Positions 35,449 to 46,519 of a stretch of 64,000 bases of DNA are shown here, one piece after another (the first letter of the stretch is position 1; each line of letters starts with the position of its first letter). Both the position numbers and the translations under genes were made by a program. The stretch is from contig NMRB01000589.1 in NCBI GenBank assembly GCA_002633025.1, forward strand, positions 163,754-227,753. The letters are read 5' to 3'. The stretch comes from Notospermus geniculatus. Lineage: Eukaryota; Nemertea; Pilidiophora; Heteronemertea; Lineidae. Below the pieces are notes generated by a model. It worked only from the letters and a program-made list of their open reading frames with translations. It ran no database searches and was not told where the DNA came from.

Positions 35449-35571
35449 TTCAGGACAAGAACGAGACCTTTTTGTCAGGAACGGCGGTCGTTCAGGCAGC
35501 TTTTTGATTCGTGTACGAGCAAGATGTTCTTCATGTTCGATCGCTGCTGTGTAGGATGAAGTCACACCCAT
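35449..35571 (-). CDS. Possible first coding exon, copy 2
   Basis: Counterpart of 15064-15186, with the ATG, the 41-codon frame, the GTAAGT donor and the upstream TATA-like stretch all kept. Five residues differ from copy 1 (Ala/Thr, Leu/Ile, Arg/His, Pro/Leu, Leu/Arg). Conservation of signals without conservation of protein leaves the coding status open; a spliced non-coding leader is an alternative. Confidence 0.33.
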
Positions 35572-36558
35572 CTTGCCAATGAACACGTGAAACAGATCAG
35601 ATAGGGGCTCGTGGAAAGAAATGTGCACGGATTGCCAACACACCGTATATAAACTAAATCTCTCGGAAATACCCTCCTCAAAGCAAAGCAAGTTCTGCTT
35701 AATCGAACGCACTTACAACTAGGCTTCGATCACAGGTATGTTATAAGAGTGCCAACAATGCCTGATAAAGGTCAGCATTTTAATAAAAGTGACATAAATC
35801 ATTTTATCACAGACAATAACAAGTGGTTCAGATGGTTCAGTTGGTGGTTTTTTTATTTGATAATGATGATGACACATTATCTTACTATTTCAATGGCATA
35901 TTATGCATTGCGTCTTAGTGTTTTGTTAGACATTCCTCCAGGTGCATGCATAGCCCTTATCATGAAGGGCACATACCGAAATCATAACAATTTCCTGCTG
36001 AGCTGGCCTTGGAATGATCATTCTTTGAAATAACAATCATTCTTGACCACACAATCGACAGAATTAGAAACATGACTAGAGCATGATAGTTATTTCAGGA
36101 TTCAGAGATATGGCATGGAGGTGCATACGGGGAAATATTGTCAATATTGACCAAAGGACAGAAGGGTTGACCTTAATGACATCAAGTGAAGGGTCCTCGT
36201 TATTACATACTTCTGGATGGTGCTTAACCCTATTACCTGGATGTGGGAGAGAACAACAGGAAATTTTATTGAGCTGAGCAAACATGAACTTTGTAGCATA
36301 GAACAGATGATTCAAAGCTAAGGAAACTGCAATCCTGGACGGTCTCGTGACGAACAGAACTGACTTGGAACCAAAGGACAGCGAACAGGGGAAGAGTGAC
36401 AGCACAGTTGAATTTGCCTTCAAAGCTTCAATTTTCAAAGCATGGTCCTCAAATCTTTTCTCCAGTCTGTAGTGAGGCCATCCTCCTGACAAGGGGCCGC
36501 TGCCAGGGGAGGGGGCAGGGGCAGATGCAAGGGACAGCTTCATCTGAGAGACTTAGTA

Positions 36559-36805
36559 ATACCCCCATCACACTGAGCTAGTTCTCAGTACGTTGTTGAA
36601 AATTTTGCCGAACGGGCTCAAACTGTGTGCGAACGGAGTGGACGTAGTGGCAACGTTTTAGTCTTTTTACGAACTTCGTGGATGGGAAGGGTGCTCCAGT
36701 ACATCGAAGCATTATTTGGCCAAGGGTACACGTTCTAGCCAGTTTTACGATTTTTTTAGGACGGGGCAGGACGTTTTGAGAACGACTTCAGTGTGATGGG
36801 GGTAT
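36559..36805. mobile_element. MITE with ATACCCCCATCACACTGA ends, copy 2 only
   Basis: The 18-bp inverted ends ATACCCCCATCACACTGA are flanked by TAGTA on both sides. Copy 1 lacks the element at 16185-16195, with a small extra change at the junction. The interior is rich in AACGTTTT-like words. Confidence 0.9.
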
Positions 36806-36862
36806 TAGTAAGACCAGTCATGCCAGTTCAGAATAGTGCCGTAGATACAGTACCTCCACTTC

Positions 36863-37011
36863 CAGTGTTTCCACCAGAGGGTACTAAGGGTACATGTACG
36901 ATGCTAGTACCCTCAAAGGAACAGAAAAGGGTCATTTTCTTTAATTTCATGAGGTTTTTGCTGATTTTGAAGAAATTCGTACCCTCAAAAAAATTTTTGG
37001 CGGAGACCCTG
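36863..37011. mobile_element. MITE, CAGGGTTTCCGCCAGA family, copy 2
   Basis: Same insertion as 16241-16389, with the ACTTC TSD kept. Confidence 0.88.
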
Positions 37012-37831
37012 ACTTCATCACTCTATATAATGCCGTCTGTATCATCAGTTCATCCTGTGGTCGCGCTTGGAAACTACACACATGTCCGTTGTTGTTATGA
37101 CTTATGAGCCATTGATAGATAACACTAGTGTTAAATTTACATATTTTATTCCAGGTAAACATAAAAAGAACAGCATTTTTATGTTCTCATGAATGCAGCA
37201 AGTATCACGAGTGTTATGATTGGCTGATCCCTATCCAATCATGAAGCTGTGTACCAGGTGCAATTATTGATTAACAGAAGAATAGGAAACACGACAGAAT
37301 GAAAACATTACAAGGAAACGGTGCATTCAGCGCTGAGGTGATATGGACAGTAGCAACAGGACTATCATAATGGTGTTGACTCACACCAGTCTATTGCACC
37401 AATCTAGCAACAGGCCTACTCTTTTCACCGTAACCTTTACCAGCATATATAGGCCTACAAAGACTAAATTCCACAGCAGTGATAGTATGGTAGTTTCACT
37501 CCACTAATCCTGGCGTATTGTCAAAACGTTACAGTGAGTGCCATCTGGTAGAGAAAGAAGGAACTGAAATCTTCTGCAACACAACAGGCTCAAGAGGACC
37601 ATTTTTTTCTAAAAATGCAGATAGGCTTGGCACATCTGCTTGGGCATATACCATTGTTCTTTTGTTGCTGCAGTAAAGGGCACACTCCCTAACAATACAC
37701 ACATTAGAGTACAGTCTCTAGCATGTCTTTGCCTACAATGTATTCTAAGTATAGGCCAGCCTACTCATCATAGGCCTATATGATATTGGTGTCTTCTTTG
37801 TCTCGGACTCTTTGATTGGATGGTAGATTTT

Positions 37832-37956
37832 GGCCCGTATTTTAGAATGCTTCTCAACGTAAAGGAGTTCCTCAAGGCTATTGTTCTCAACAGGAGAACA
37901 AAAATACAATAGCCTTGAGGAACTCCTTTACATTGAGGAGCATTCCAAAATGGGTC
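37832..37956. mobile_element. Palindromic MITE (GGCCCGTATTTTAGAATGC), intact, copy 2
   Basis: Uninterrupted version of 17217-17657: a roughly 120-nt near-perfect hairpin with a five-base loop (AACAG). Its right end abuts the large foldback element. Confidence 0.87.
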
Positions 37957-38161
37957 ATGCTAATTACCGTCCTCCACCGTCTACTACCGTCTTCCACCCC
38001 TTTTATACCGTCATCCACCCCAATATTTCTTTAAAACATCTTTTTCTTAATCTTTCTCTCGAAAATTAATGTAAACCGCATCAGAATCGCACTAATCACA
38101 TCAAAAAATATTGTTTTTTGTCATCGACCAACACCACGAATCGTCAGTCAGCGCCACCATC

Positions 38162-38510
38162 GGACGCCCATGGAACCAGGTTACCGTATACGCAAATATT
38201 TTCACAGCTAAAATATTTAGCGGTTGGGGTCCGTAAGTACCTTTTCGCGTGGATAAATATTCGCGGTTGGGGTCTGATGTAAGATTTCAAAAACACTGCA
38301 TTTTCAATGGTGCGCGGTGTAATTCAGTGCAAACCACGATGTATTACGGGATCGTCGGCGATTGGAAAATGGTTCGCGTGTAATAGAATTCGCGGGGGTA
38401 TTGACCAGTTTGCGATTTTCGCGGTAATTTTTATTCACGAAAATATTTGCATATACGGTAGATGACAACATAGTTCCAGAACCCACCGTTAGGTGGCTCC
38501 CTGGGTGTCC
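38162..38510. mobile_element. Nested MITE with GGACGCCCA ends
   Basis: GGACGCCCATGGAACC at the left and GGCTCCCTGGGTGTCC at the right are inverted. The element interrupts the foldback arm relative to its partner arm near 39815-39840. The TSD is unclear. It contains a further element. Confidence 0.65.
38184..38458. mobile_element. Nested TA-inserted MITE with CCGTATACGCAAATATTTTC ends
   Basis: Inverted ends CCGTATACGCAAATATTTTC and GAAAATATTTGCATATACGG, with TA on both sides. The interior is rich in TTCGCG words. The TA target suggests the Tc1/mariner superfamily. Confidence 0.85.
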
Positions 38511-40043
38511 GACGATGGCAAAACCGGAATTTAAGGTCTGCTTAGGTACTCCGTGACGTCAATATGACGTATGGCTGATAATATATTGAGGCCAGTTTTG
38601 GCTGTTATAAATTACAGCGGGAGGTAGGTTTTACACGTGATCACTATTTACAGCGGGAAATCTAACATACTCAAGCGACAAATGCAGTGTGACCTGTTTC
38701 TATTTATAGCGCACTATACTGTAGGACGAGCAACCACACTTCACAGGTAGCTTGCTACTTTCAAGCAACCCAGATTGTCACTGAACTGAACAGGCACTTT
38801 CACACTGACAGATGCCTTAATACCGTTCTCAATTTCATTGCCCTATTGAATTTATTGAGGTTGTGGAAAAATGGTGTTCAAATATTCGAAAGATCACTTT
38901 CACTGTAGTACAGCAAATCTAATGCCAAACTTTACACTGAAGAAATTGCCATGCCATTTTGAGAAACATTATTAGGAAGTACATGTAAGACCTAAAAAAA
39001 GTGTTAGAGTCTACACCTGTCTCCCCTACGTGACCACATACCGCATGCTCCTTCCAATTTTTGCGGGAAAAGGGCGTCATTTTCGGCAGCACTGTTCGGG
39101 AAAAAATTCCCGAAAAACACATAAAATAGGGGTACTTTGAATGACTTTTCTTCCGAATAATTCTTTAAAAGGGGATCAAAAGGTTCTATTCCCGAAAAAA
39201 ATAATAAAAAGGGGTATGAAAGTCCTATTCTCAGTCGTCCATGGAAGAATAATTCCTCCGTCCATGCTCACTGCAGTCCCAGCGACGAGTTATCCCTAGT
39301 CCGTGCACAGGGACTTGAGGCGTGCACAGCAGGGGTGGTGGGTGTTTCCGAGGTCCAAAAGCACCCCCACGGACAGTGCCCTGCCCCCCGGGGCCCTCCC
39401 ATTAGGGGGTCTGATTGGATGAAAAAGCCCACCCACCAGCGCAGAAAGGGGTGGAAAATTTCCCTTGCTTCCTTCCAGAAGGGGGTTGTCCTTTTAAACT
39501 CAGGAAAAGGCATGTGTGCCATAGAATTAAGGAGTGAGGGGGCCGGGAGTGCTGGCGATTGAGGGTCCGGTAGGAAGCTTGGGCTTAGTCTTCCAACTTT
39601 TAGAAAGCTGTTTAAAACTCTAGCTACAGTACGTTGGATGGATACCAGGTAGCAGCACCTGCTGACTAGACCATGCACACTCAGAATCCCTCCAAGTCCA
39701 AAATGTAAACAAAGAACATGTGTTTTTAGTCTAAAAATAGGTTAGGTCACCCTCCCACTTGAGAAGGAACAGCCATATAGTGACGTCACGAAGTACCTAA
39801 GCAGACCTTAAATTCCGGTTTTGCCCGACGATGGCGCTGACTGAAGAAAAAACAGAATTTGCGATGTGGTTAGCGATTCTGATGCGGTTTACATTAATTT
39901 TTGTGAGAAAGTTTTAAATAAAAAGATGTTTTAAAGAAATATTGGGGTGGATGACGATATAAACATGATAAAAGGGGTGGTGGACGGTAGGCCTAGATAG
40001 AAGACGGTGGAGGACGGTATACTAGCATGGGCATGGCATGACC

Positions 40044-41179
40044 GTTCTAAAATATAATAATATATGGGCCTTTGACTTTGTGTTCTGGTTTCAGGGAATC
40101 ATGTTGGTGATAAGGCCAAGCACCAGCAGTGGCAGTGGTGAGAATGACTCGCCTGGAGACTGTGATTTCAGAGAACGGCATGGAGATGACACACGACACA
40201 TGGATGATGAATGATGCACTGCAGCGACACGTGCATGCGTGATGAACATCAACAATAACCAGATAACATGATGATGAATGAACTGCTTCATTCAGAGAGT
40301 AAACGTTTTCACGATTACATGACTCAGTGGCCATGACAAACATACAAACCTGTACTCTATCATTCATTTCACATTTTAAAATAACTGTAACATGAAGTGC
40401 TTGCCTGCTTTTTCGGCAAATTTGGATAAAATTACGACAAAATAAAATTTCAAGTCGCCACCAATATAGTGCTGCCGCCTTTCGCCCTGTATTGTTATCA
40501 GGACGATGTAGTTGTCGCTGATGTTATACCAGATGTTACGCTTTGATTAGAAATAATTCTTTTGGGTCGATTCGGCTTATCTTATTCTTGCATTCCGTTT
40601 TAACATGAAATATGAAAGCATTTAAAATTTGTGTATGAACCAGGAGTGGAAGTACATGTATGCTCTACGAAGGATGTGGTGCCACCTGGCGTTAATGCAA
40701 CAAACGAATGCAGGACCTTACTCCCTGATCCTGATGAGTCGTTTTCTCGTTGATAATCCTACTAATAGATGTAGCAGTATGCCTTTTGCTGGCATTCAAA
40801 TCAAGAATGCCCACTGCTGTTTTTCCATGATGATGAACTCGTCACGAATTCACTATTGCCCGCCGTTAGTCGGTTACCATGACAACGCTGGTTTATTGTG
40901 GACTTGCGACTTTTTTTACAACGCTGTTGCTGGTCTTCCTGCTGTTGAAGCCTGACAAGCTGCTTCACGCGTTCCGGCTCACTTGTCTGGTCTGTGCAAA
41001 GGACGACTGACCACAAAACACAGCGGAACGAAAGGTCGACGCCCAACTTTAACACCTTTAACAACTTTAACAACTTTAACGCCTGGAATGCTCTATCCTC
41101 CCTTGAAGGGGCGCTCCATACGGGAGTTTTTCGCGGCGGGAGTTGGCTCTCTATATGAGCAACTCAACCATTGGGGAAC
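40044..41179. other. No gene recognised
   Basis: Single-copy sequence with a small AACAACTTTAAC tandem repeat near 41050-41083, followed by an arm of the GTTGGCTC palindromic family. Confidence 0.5.
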
Positions 41180-41465
41180 TAAAAAAAGTTAAGTTTGGGT
41201 TTACAGTCTGATATCAACAACGGTAGAGGTGTCATCCGACTTGACACTTTAACCCCAGTCTATCCTGAAACCTTTCACTGAGTACAGAACTCAGATGAGC
41301 TACTCATTCAGCGCTACAATCCGAGCATTTCCGACCGGTACCCATTTATTGGAGAGAGGCCAGTGAGGCAAAGAGACTTGCCCAAAGTCTCACGCCCAGT
41401 GGGACTCGAACCCGAGACCCTCTGAGCGCTAGTCGGAGGCCCGAACCATTACACCACCGTGGCTC
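41180..41465 (-). mobile_element. tRNA-derived SINE, third member
   Basis: Same family as 6397-6692 at a different locus, in the same orientation relative to the window. The B box reads GGTTCGAGTCC on the minus strand. It has landed in or next to an inverted-repeat MITE whose arms are at 41095-41170 and 41485-41530. Confidence 0.85.
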
Positions 41466-42270
41466 TCGTTCCACCGTGTCATTGGTCTCAACGTTGCCCG
41501 TAGAGAACCAACTCAAAGGTCTCACGTGAGGAACGGGTTCGTTAACGGGCGGTGCTGTCCTCGCTGGTACTTTCTCCGCTCTTCACATCCGTGTTGATCA
41601 ACCGCCCTGTTATCGGACGAAGGGCATGTTGTTTGCCGAGACCGACATGATCCGCGACAGATCAAATTCATCAAACTGCCATCATCTGAACCTTAGTCAT
41701 GATCGGCACGATCTGCATCTCCCGCTTAATGGGATTAAACCAGTGGTTTCCCTGATGAAATGCGATGTGGATGCGGGTAGTTCCAGCTGCTCCTATCTCA
41801 ACCACCCCTTGGTGCTGACGCTCGGTCCCGCGGGACGCGAGTTGTTGCATCGTGACCTCATCAGGGGATCTGCTCAGCCTGGAGCGATAAGTTGCCATGA
41901 TTCTTGGCGTTAACGACAAGATCAACAAACGCCAAGGGACGATGACTCCGCCCTTGAGATGGCCGGTAGTGAGCGGGATTTGGGCACGGAAGATCTCCTT
42001 TCAGTTGGGCTGTTAAAACATGTGACTCCGCTCAGTATGTTCTCGGATGGTATGAAACATTAGTTGCGCAGCGGCCCGACTCCGACTTCAAGTATACGAG
42101 AATGAATTGCAGTCCGCTATGGACATCCTTGATAAAAACGATTTGATAGAAGTTTTCAATTCGTCAAACACCATAAATTGAAGGCAGAAAAATTTGGCCT
42201 TATAAATCGGAAGTGCGGATAAATAATGAATATTGAAGTCGTAATCCTAGTCGGCGTTACGACTTCAAAC

Positions 42271-43449
42271 GGTTTATTCCCATATCGCCTTTTCCCAATT
42301 CGCCTTATTCCCATTTCGCCTTCATTTTCCCATTTCGCCTTTTTCCCATATCGCCTTATTCCCATTTTGCCTTTTCCTGTTACGCCTTTTCCCATTTCGC
42401 CTTATTCCCGTTTCACCTTATTCCCATTTCGCCTTTTCCCATATCGCCTTATTCCCATTTCGCCTTTTCCTGTTCTGCCATTTCCCAATTCGCCTTATGG
42501 TAATCGAGTCTTGCACCCCTATCAAAGAGTGGACTAGTCTAGGCCTAAATAAAAATCCAACAAAGTAAAACTAGGCCTACATGTACGTTTTAGTGATTTT
42601 GTTGTTGATTAGTGATCAAAGAGTGGACTAGGCCTAGTCCAGGCCTAAATAAAAATCAAACGAAGTAAAAGTAGGCCTACTTTTTAGTGATTTTTTGTTG
42701 ATTAGTGATTTTTGTGGACTATTCTAGAACTTCAATTTGTGTGCTCTGATGATAGTACATGTAGGCTATCACATCATTTTCATTCAGTATGGACTATCTT
42801 GAGAACAATTTTTGGGCATTTAAACTATTAAGAACTAAACTGCTTTTAAATTGTTGACATTTTCGTTCATTCAGTTGTACATTCAAACTATTTTGAGAAC
42901 TTCTTTTTGTGTGCATGAATCAACTATGGACCACCCTGTTTTGATATTCTCACTTCGTGTGCTTTAATTTGTTCATATTGTCATTTATTTTGAACTGTAT
43001 ATGAGATGCATGAATTAAACACTTAAAAAAGATATGTTCTCTCTTCTTTAGCCCATTTGTGGCCCCTTCCAAATAGCGGCAAGACACCCTTCATCCATAA
43101 TTAAGAGAGCTGATTAAATCCTTAACCCTCAACAAGAATTTTTTAAAAATCCACTGAAAACCCCACAAAAACCCCGCTTGGGTTAGTCCATTTTCAAAAA
43201 GGTAAAATCTGGATAATTCCTAATAAGGCGAATTGGGAAATAGCAGGACGGGAAAAGGCGAAATGGGAATAAGGCGATACAGGAAAAGGCGAAATGGGAA
43301 TAAGGCGAAACGGGAATAAGGTGAAATGGGAAAAGGCGAAACAGGAAAAGGCGAAATGGGAATAAGGCGATATGGGAAAAAGGCAAAATGGGAAAAAGAA
43401 GGCGAATTGGGAAAAGGCAAAATGGGAAAAGGCGATATGGGAAGACACC
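42271..43449. mobile_element. TU-like foldback transposon, copy A only
   Basis: Each end is an array of 15-16-bp units of the form CCCATTTCGCCTTATT (left 42276-42500, right 43224-43445, inverted). The TSD is CTTCAAAC (8 bp), and copy B shows the single site (GACTTCAAACACGAC near 60830-60844). The terminal bases are GGTTTATTCCCATATCGCC and the inverse of GGTGTCTTCCCATATCGCC. The middle carries a roughly 100-bp direct repeat (about 42525-42720) and no protein. Sea urchin TU elements share this design: long inverted arms of short tandem repeats with 8-bp duplications. Confidence 0.92.
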
Positions 43450-43468
43450 CTTCAAACACGACTATAAT

Positions 43469-43596
43469 AGGGAGTTTTCGCTAAGCCCCCGAAACGCCAA
43501 CGTGAACGCCAAACCCATTGTTCGATGTCACGAAGAGAGCACCGAACAAAAGGACAGACGTTCGCGTTGGCGTTTCGGGGGCTTTGCGAAAACTCT
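43469..43596. mobile_element. Hairpin MITE with AGGGAGTTTTCGC ends, copy A only
   Basis: A near-complete palindrome with AGGGAGTTTTCGC at the left and GCGAAAACTCT at the right. The TSD is ATAAT (TATAAT is also possible), and copy B shows ACTATAATATTTG uninterrupted. It lies only twelve bases from the TSD of the TU-like element. Confidence 0.9.
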
Positions 43597-44767
43597 ATAA
43601 TATTTGCGATTTACGTTCACTTCCGATTACGAGTCAAAATTATTCTCCCACAAAATTATGGCATTTTACGATTTGCAAACGTCTATAAAACGTTTTTATC
43701 AAGGATGTCTACAGCGGACTGCAATTCATTTTGGTAGCTGAAGCCGGAGTCGGACTCGGAAAGCTGCGCAACCTATCTACTTTCACGTCGACCCACTGCG
43801 TACGATCATTAGCGACCAAAACAACAGATTGCATTCCAAACGTCAGCAGACAACAGTACATAATCAAATCATCAAAAACCAATTTGGAAGAAATCTGCTC
43901 AATTGCAACTGGTTGTTTTGCATCAAAAATAATGTAATGTATACTCTACGTCGAGTTGCTGTACCTTTAGGAGGCAGAGAGATACATTACACCCGCTCGC
44001 TGTATGAATAATGCAGGCGGCTAGGGTCTTCATCGCATTTAAGCGGGTTGGAGCTATGCCAGTTTGCTGGATGCTGACCTAGGCAGAGCAATACGATGCT
44101 AGGAAGAACCTTGTAACCAGGTTCCCGCGTTCATTGAGCGACCGCAGTACTCACTGGGCGTGTCATGTGCCGTATGTTCGTTTTTCTGTAGCTTATCGTC
44201 GAGATGTTGGCGATTTTGGATTACGATGTCCCCTAACATACCAAGGTACTGGATGCTGTGAGTATACAACATCAATTTCAACTCGTCGTTTCGTTTTGTT
44301 CGTGTCCTTCGTGCCCGGTTGGCGGGGATTTCATCGGAGATCTCGGCGCGTCGTCGGTCCATATCTCGGAAGCCCGGCGGCAGTGACTGGCAGCATCAGC
44401 ACTGCTGCGTCGAAATCTTTTTTTTGTCCACGAATAGGCCTACCAATCATAATGACCATTAACTACGTTTTTCATTGGCATTTCATTTTCATTGGCATTC
44501 ATCATTGGAGGGTTCGTGGGTTCGATTCTGGTAGGAAGCAATGTCTTTCACCTTAGAAACCCGATTTCTATTTCATATTTTTCATTGGCATGGTGTCCGT
44601 GTATATAAATGCCTCCTTGCCTCCGCTGCAAAGCATTTGCGTTTCTCCGACACGGTCAGAATTGGTACTACAAGTGGCATTAGTATCCATCCAAAACCGA
44701 CAGCGTGTGGAACGTGCAGCAGGGTCATCGCTCGGTGTACCCTGTACCATGTACCCCCAACCAATAC

Positions 44768-45437
44768 CAGACTGGGCCGTCACGCGGTACCGTGATTCGC
44801 GCTTTACCGTGACTTCCGTGGTGAAAAGAGGAAGTGGATCGAATGTGGCGCAACCGCACAACTGCTCGCCGAGCATGGTGGGAATGGTGGTCGCGCTGCA
44901 GCGTGATATCACGGGGCAGTTGAAGTCAACGTTTTACAATGGTTTACTTGTGAAGATTACAACAACAATCGCGGCTAACCGAGGCCACCCGAAGATAAGA
45001 GACTTTAGCACGTCTAATTTCAAAAAAGCGTCAATCGTTTAAAAAAAGCGTCATTTTGAAATGACCTGTCCAAATGCAATCTCTATCATCTTATCTACAT
45101 ACCTGAACTGAATTTCAGGCTTTGCAGGCGTTTATGGCGCCGAAAATGGCATATAATGCAGGTAGGCATGGCAGGCCTGCCATTACGGCTGTCGAGGTAA
45201 ATTTCGGTCGAAAATTGCCTGTAAAATCTTTAAACGTCAGTATGACACAGTGAATTCTTGCTTGTTTATTGACAAAAATTGTATAAGTTTACGGTGAGAA
45301 GTTTCCGTCCCCTCCACGCAGGATTGTAGGTGTTTTCTGCCAAAACAAGTATTGTATTTTGTACAGTCATTGCGCGGTTGGGCGCGACAAAGTCACGTGC
45401 ACGTTTCCATCACGGTACCGCGTGACGGCCCAGTCTG
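44768..45437. mobile_element. MITE with 29-bp inverted ends, copy A only
   Basis: The perfect 29-bp inverted ends begin CAGACTGGGCCGTCACGCGG. The TSD is AATAC, and copy B shows the empty site (CTAATACCGTAC near 62900). The 670-bp interior has no transposase-like frame. Confidence 0.94.
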
Positions 45438-45775
45438 AATACCGTACAGCCAACATACATACGTCATTATTTGTACATTAGTTCTGTTCCTGACGTATAA
45501 TTATCCAATATTGGCTCTGCAGTTGACATGGTAATCACCGGGCCATTTCTAGCTTCCGTCGGTTACGTTGTAATGATGTGTGCCCAGTAATTGCCAGAGC
45601 GAGGTTAGGTTTGTAGGCTGCACTGCAGACTCCCTGCGAACAGCCTAATTGATGTTTGAATAAGCAAATCACTAAAGATCAAACTGGTGTTGTCTGTCAT
45701 TGCCGCCAGAGGTCTCACTTGTTCTTCGCGGCGTGGTTGACGTCACTAAGCGCATTTGGGTGAACTGGTGCGGAC

Positions 45776-45988
45776 GTGAACTCTCAAAATGACACCCAGG
45801 ATCGAACATCTCTGCCCAAGCTCCCTGTTGTGAACAAAAGCAGGGCTCTGGCCGACCTCTGCACCTTCTGCACGGCCAGCGATGGGAGAGAGGCTGATTT
45901 CAATGGTTATAACCAACAACGTTCATTTTGGTGCACGCTGTACCAGGCAGCTGATATAGTTGCTCATCCGTTGCGATTCATCGCTTGA
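45776..45988 (+). other. Open frame kept in both duplicate copies
   Basis: A 70-codon frame without an ATG start (it begins at a GTG) encodes LPKLPVVNKSRALADLCTFC… and is also open at 63239-63451. A CRE-like TGACGTCA lies about 40 bases upstream. All the differences between the copies fall in the first 17 codons, where several change the residue, while the remainder is identical. This could be an exon or a conserved promoter-proximal region; no function is recognised. Confidence 0.2.
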
Positions 45989-46311
45989 ACGAGCGCCAAA
46001 TACCTTTCCAACATAAAAAATCGTGTTCTTTGCCTTTAACATGTAACCTATCCAGTTCATTTGGTCCGTATCCTGGCCCGATACGGTGAGCGATGCCATC
46101 TCGTCGCTGTAAGAGGGAAATTAGAACAGTATTTCTCTTTCTGTTGGCAGATTACTGTTTGGATTACCTTCAGATCTATACACAAGTTCCCCAGTTGCTG
46201 AAGAGGACGGTTTTTTACACGAGCTGTGTTTGTTAGGTAGCAGAGTGATGGATGCAGTTAACTCGTTGAGAACGTTATTCATTTACAGCAGCAAACAAAC
46301 TTCCGATAATG

Positions 46312-46479
46312 CAGGTTGATCCAGAATTTTTGGCAGAGGGGGTCAGGGCCGCCGAGGGCGGTCGTTTGCAGGCGGGCGCCGAAGATGCCCGCGCCGACGG
46401 GGGTCTGGAGGGGGGGGGCAGAAAATTTTGAAATCTAGAAGGCCGTAGACGCGATTTCCTGGCATCTCAGTATCAAAAC
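46312..46479. mobile_element. GGATCC-ended element, truncated by gap
   Basis: Left part of the same family as 56524-56791 in inverse orientation, with a mutated terminus (GGTTGATCCAG). It is cut off by the assembly gap. The copy at 63776 keeps the canonical GCGGATCCAGGATTTTTGGC. Confidence 0.7.
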
Positions 46480-46519
46480 NNNNNNNNNNNNNNNNNNNNN
46501 NNNNNNNNNNNNNNNNNNN
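46480..46519. other. Assembly gap (run of n)
   Basis: Forty undetermined bases. Sequence to the left matches copy B up to 63943. Sequence to the right starts directly with the terminus of the MITE at 46520. The join is not supported by the other copy. Confidence 0.98.

Larger units (their letters stand above)
18628..38069. repeat. Large duplicated unit, copy 2
   Basis: Second copy of the unit at 672-17774, longer because it carries extra elements at 18971-19842, 20045-20184, 20690-20824, 21456-21739, 24001-24424, 24835-25007, 26106-26369, 28543-28651, 29331-30944, 34731-35061 and 36559-36805. The gap of n at 22079-23047 covers the counterpart of 2780-3240. Shared elements, such as both tRNA-derived SINEs, were present before the two copies diverged. 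Confidence 0.9.
37952..40043. mobile_element. Roughly 2.1-kb foldback element with long inverted arms
   Basis: The outer arms begin GGTCATGC…TACCGTCCTCCACCGTCT. They match again in inverse at about 39780-40043, including TGTAAACCGCATCAGAATCG and CCGGAATTTAAGGTCTGC. TTCCAAAAT to the left and TTCTAAAAT to the right suggest a 9-bp TSD with one change, as in Mutator-like elements. The left arm is split by nested MITEs. The centre (39290-39690) is GC-rich and without a recognised protein. Confidence 0.75.
41503..46479. repeat. Second duplicated unit, copy A
   Basis: Aligns with 60061-63943 at high identity. Copy A carries four insertions missing from copy B: the TU-like foldback (42271-43449), a small hairpin (43469-43596), a short insert near 44482-44585 that includes a tRNA-like box B, and a MITE with long inverted ends (44768-45437). 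Copy B alone carries a CACTA-like element. The right end of similarity coincides with an assembly gap. Confidence 0.88.

Noticed and set aside
41626-41913. Open frames on both strands conserved in copies A and B
   Set aside because: A frame-breaking indel lies just upstream, both strands are open equally, and no splice signals or known protein are present.
42276-42500. CRISPR-like short repeat array
   Set aside because: The 15-16-bp units follow one another without unique spacers and recur in inverse at the other end of a transposon in a eukaryotic sequence.
42226-42537. Phe/Pro/Ile-rich open frames (FPYRLFPI-type repeats)
   Set aside because: They are translations of the tandem 15-16-bp units in the left arm of the TU-like element; the same happens in three frames at 43183-43459.
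44590-45042. 150-codon open frame
   Set aside because: Most of it lies inside the MITE at 44768-45437, which is absent from copy B.
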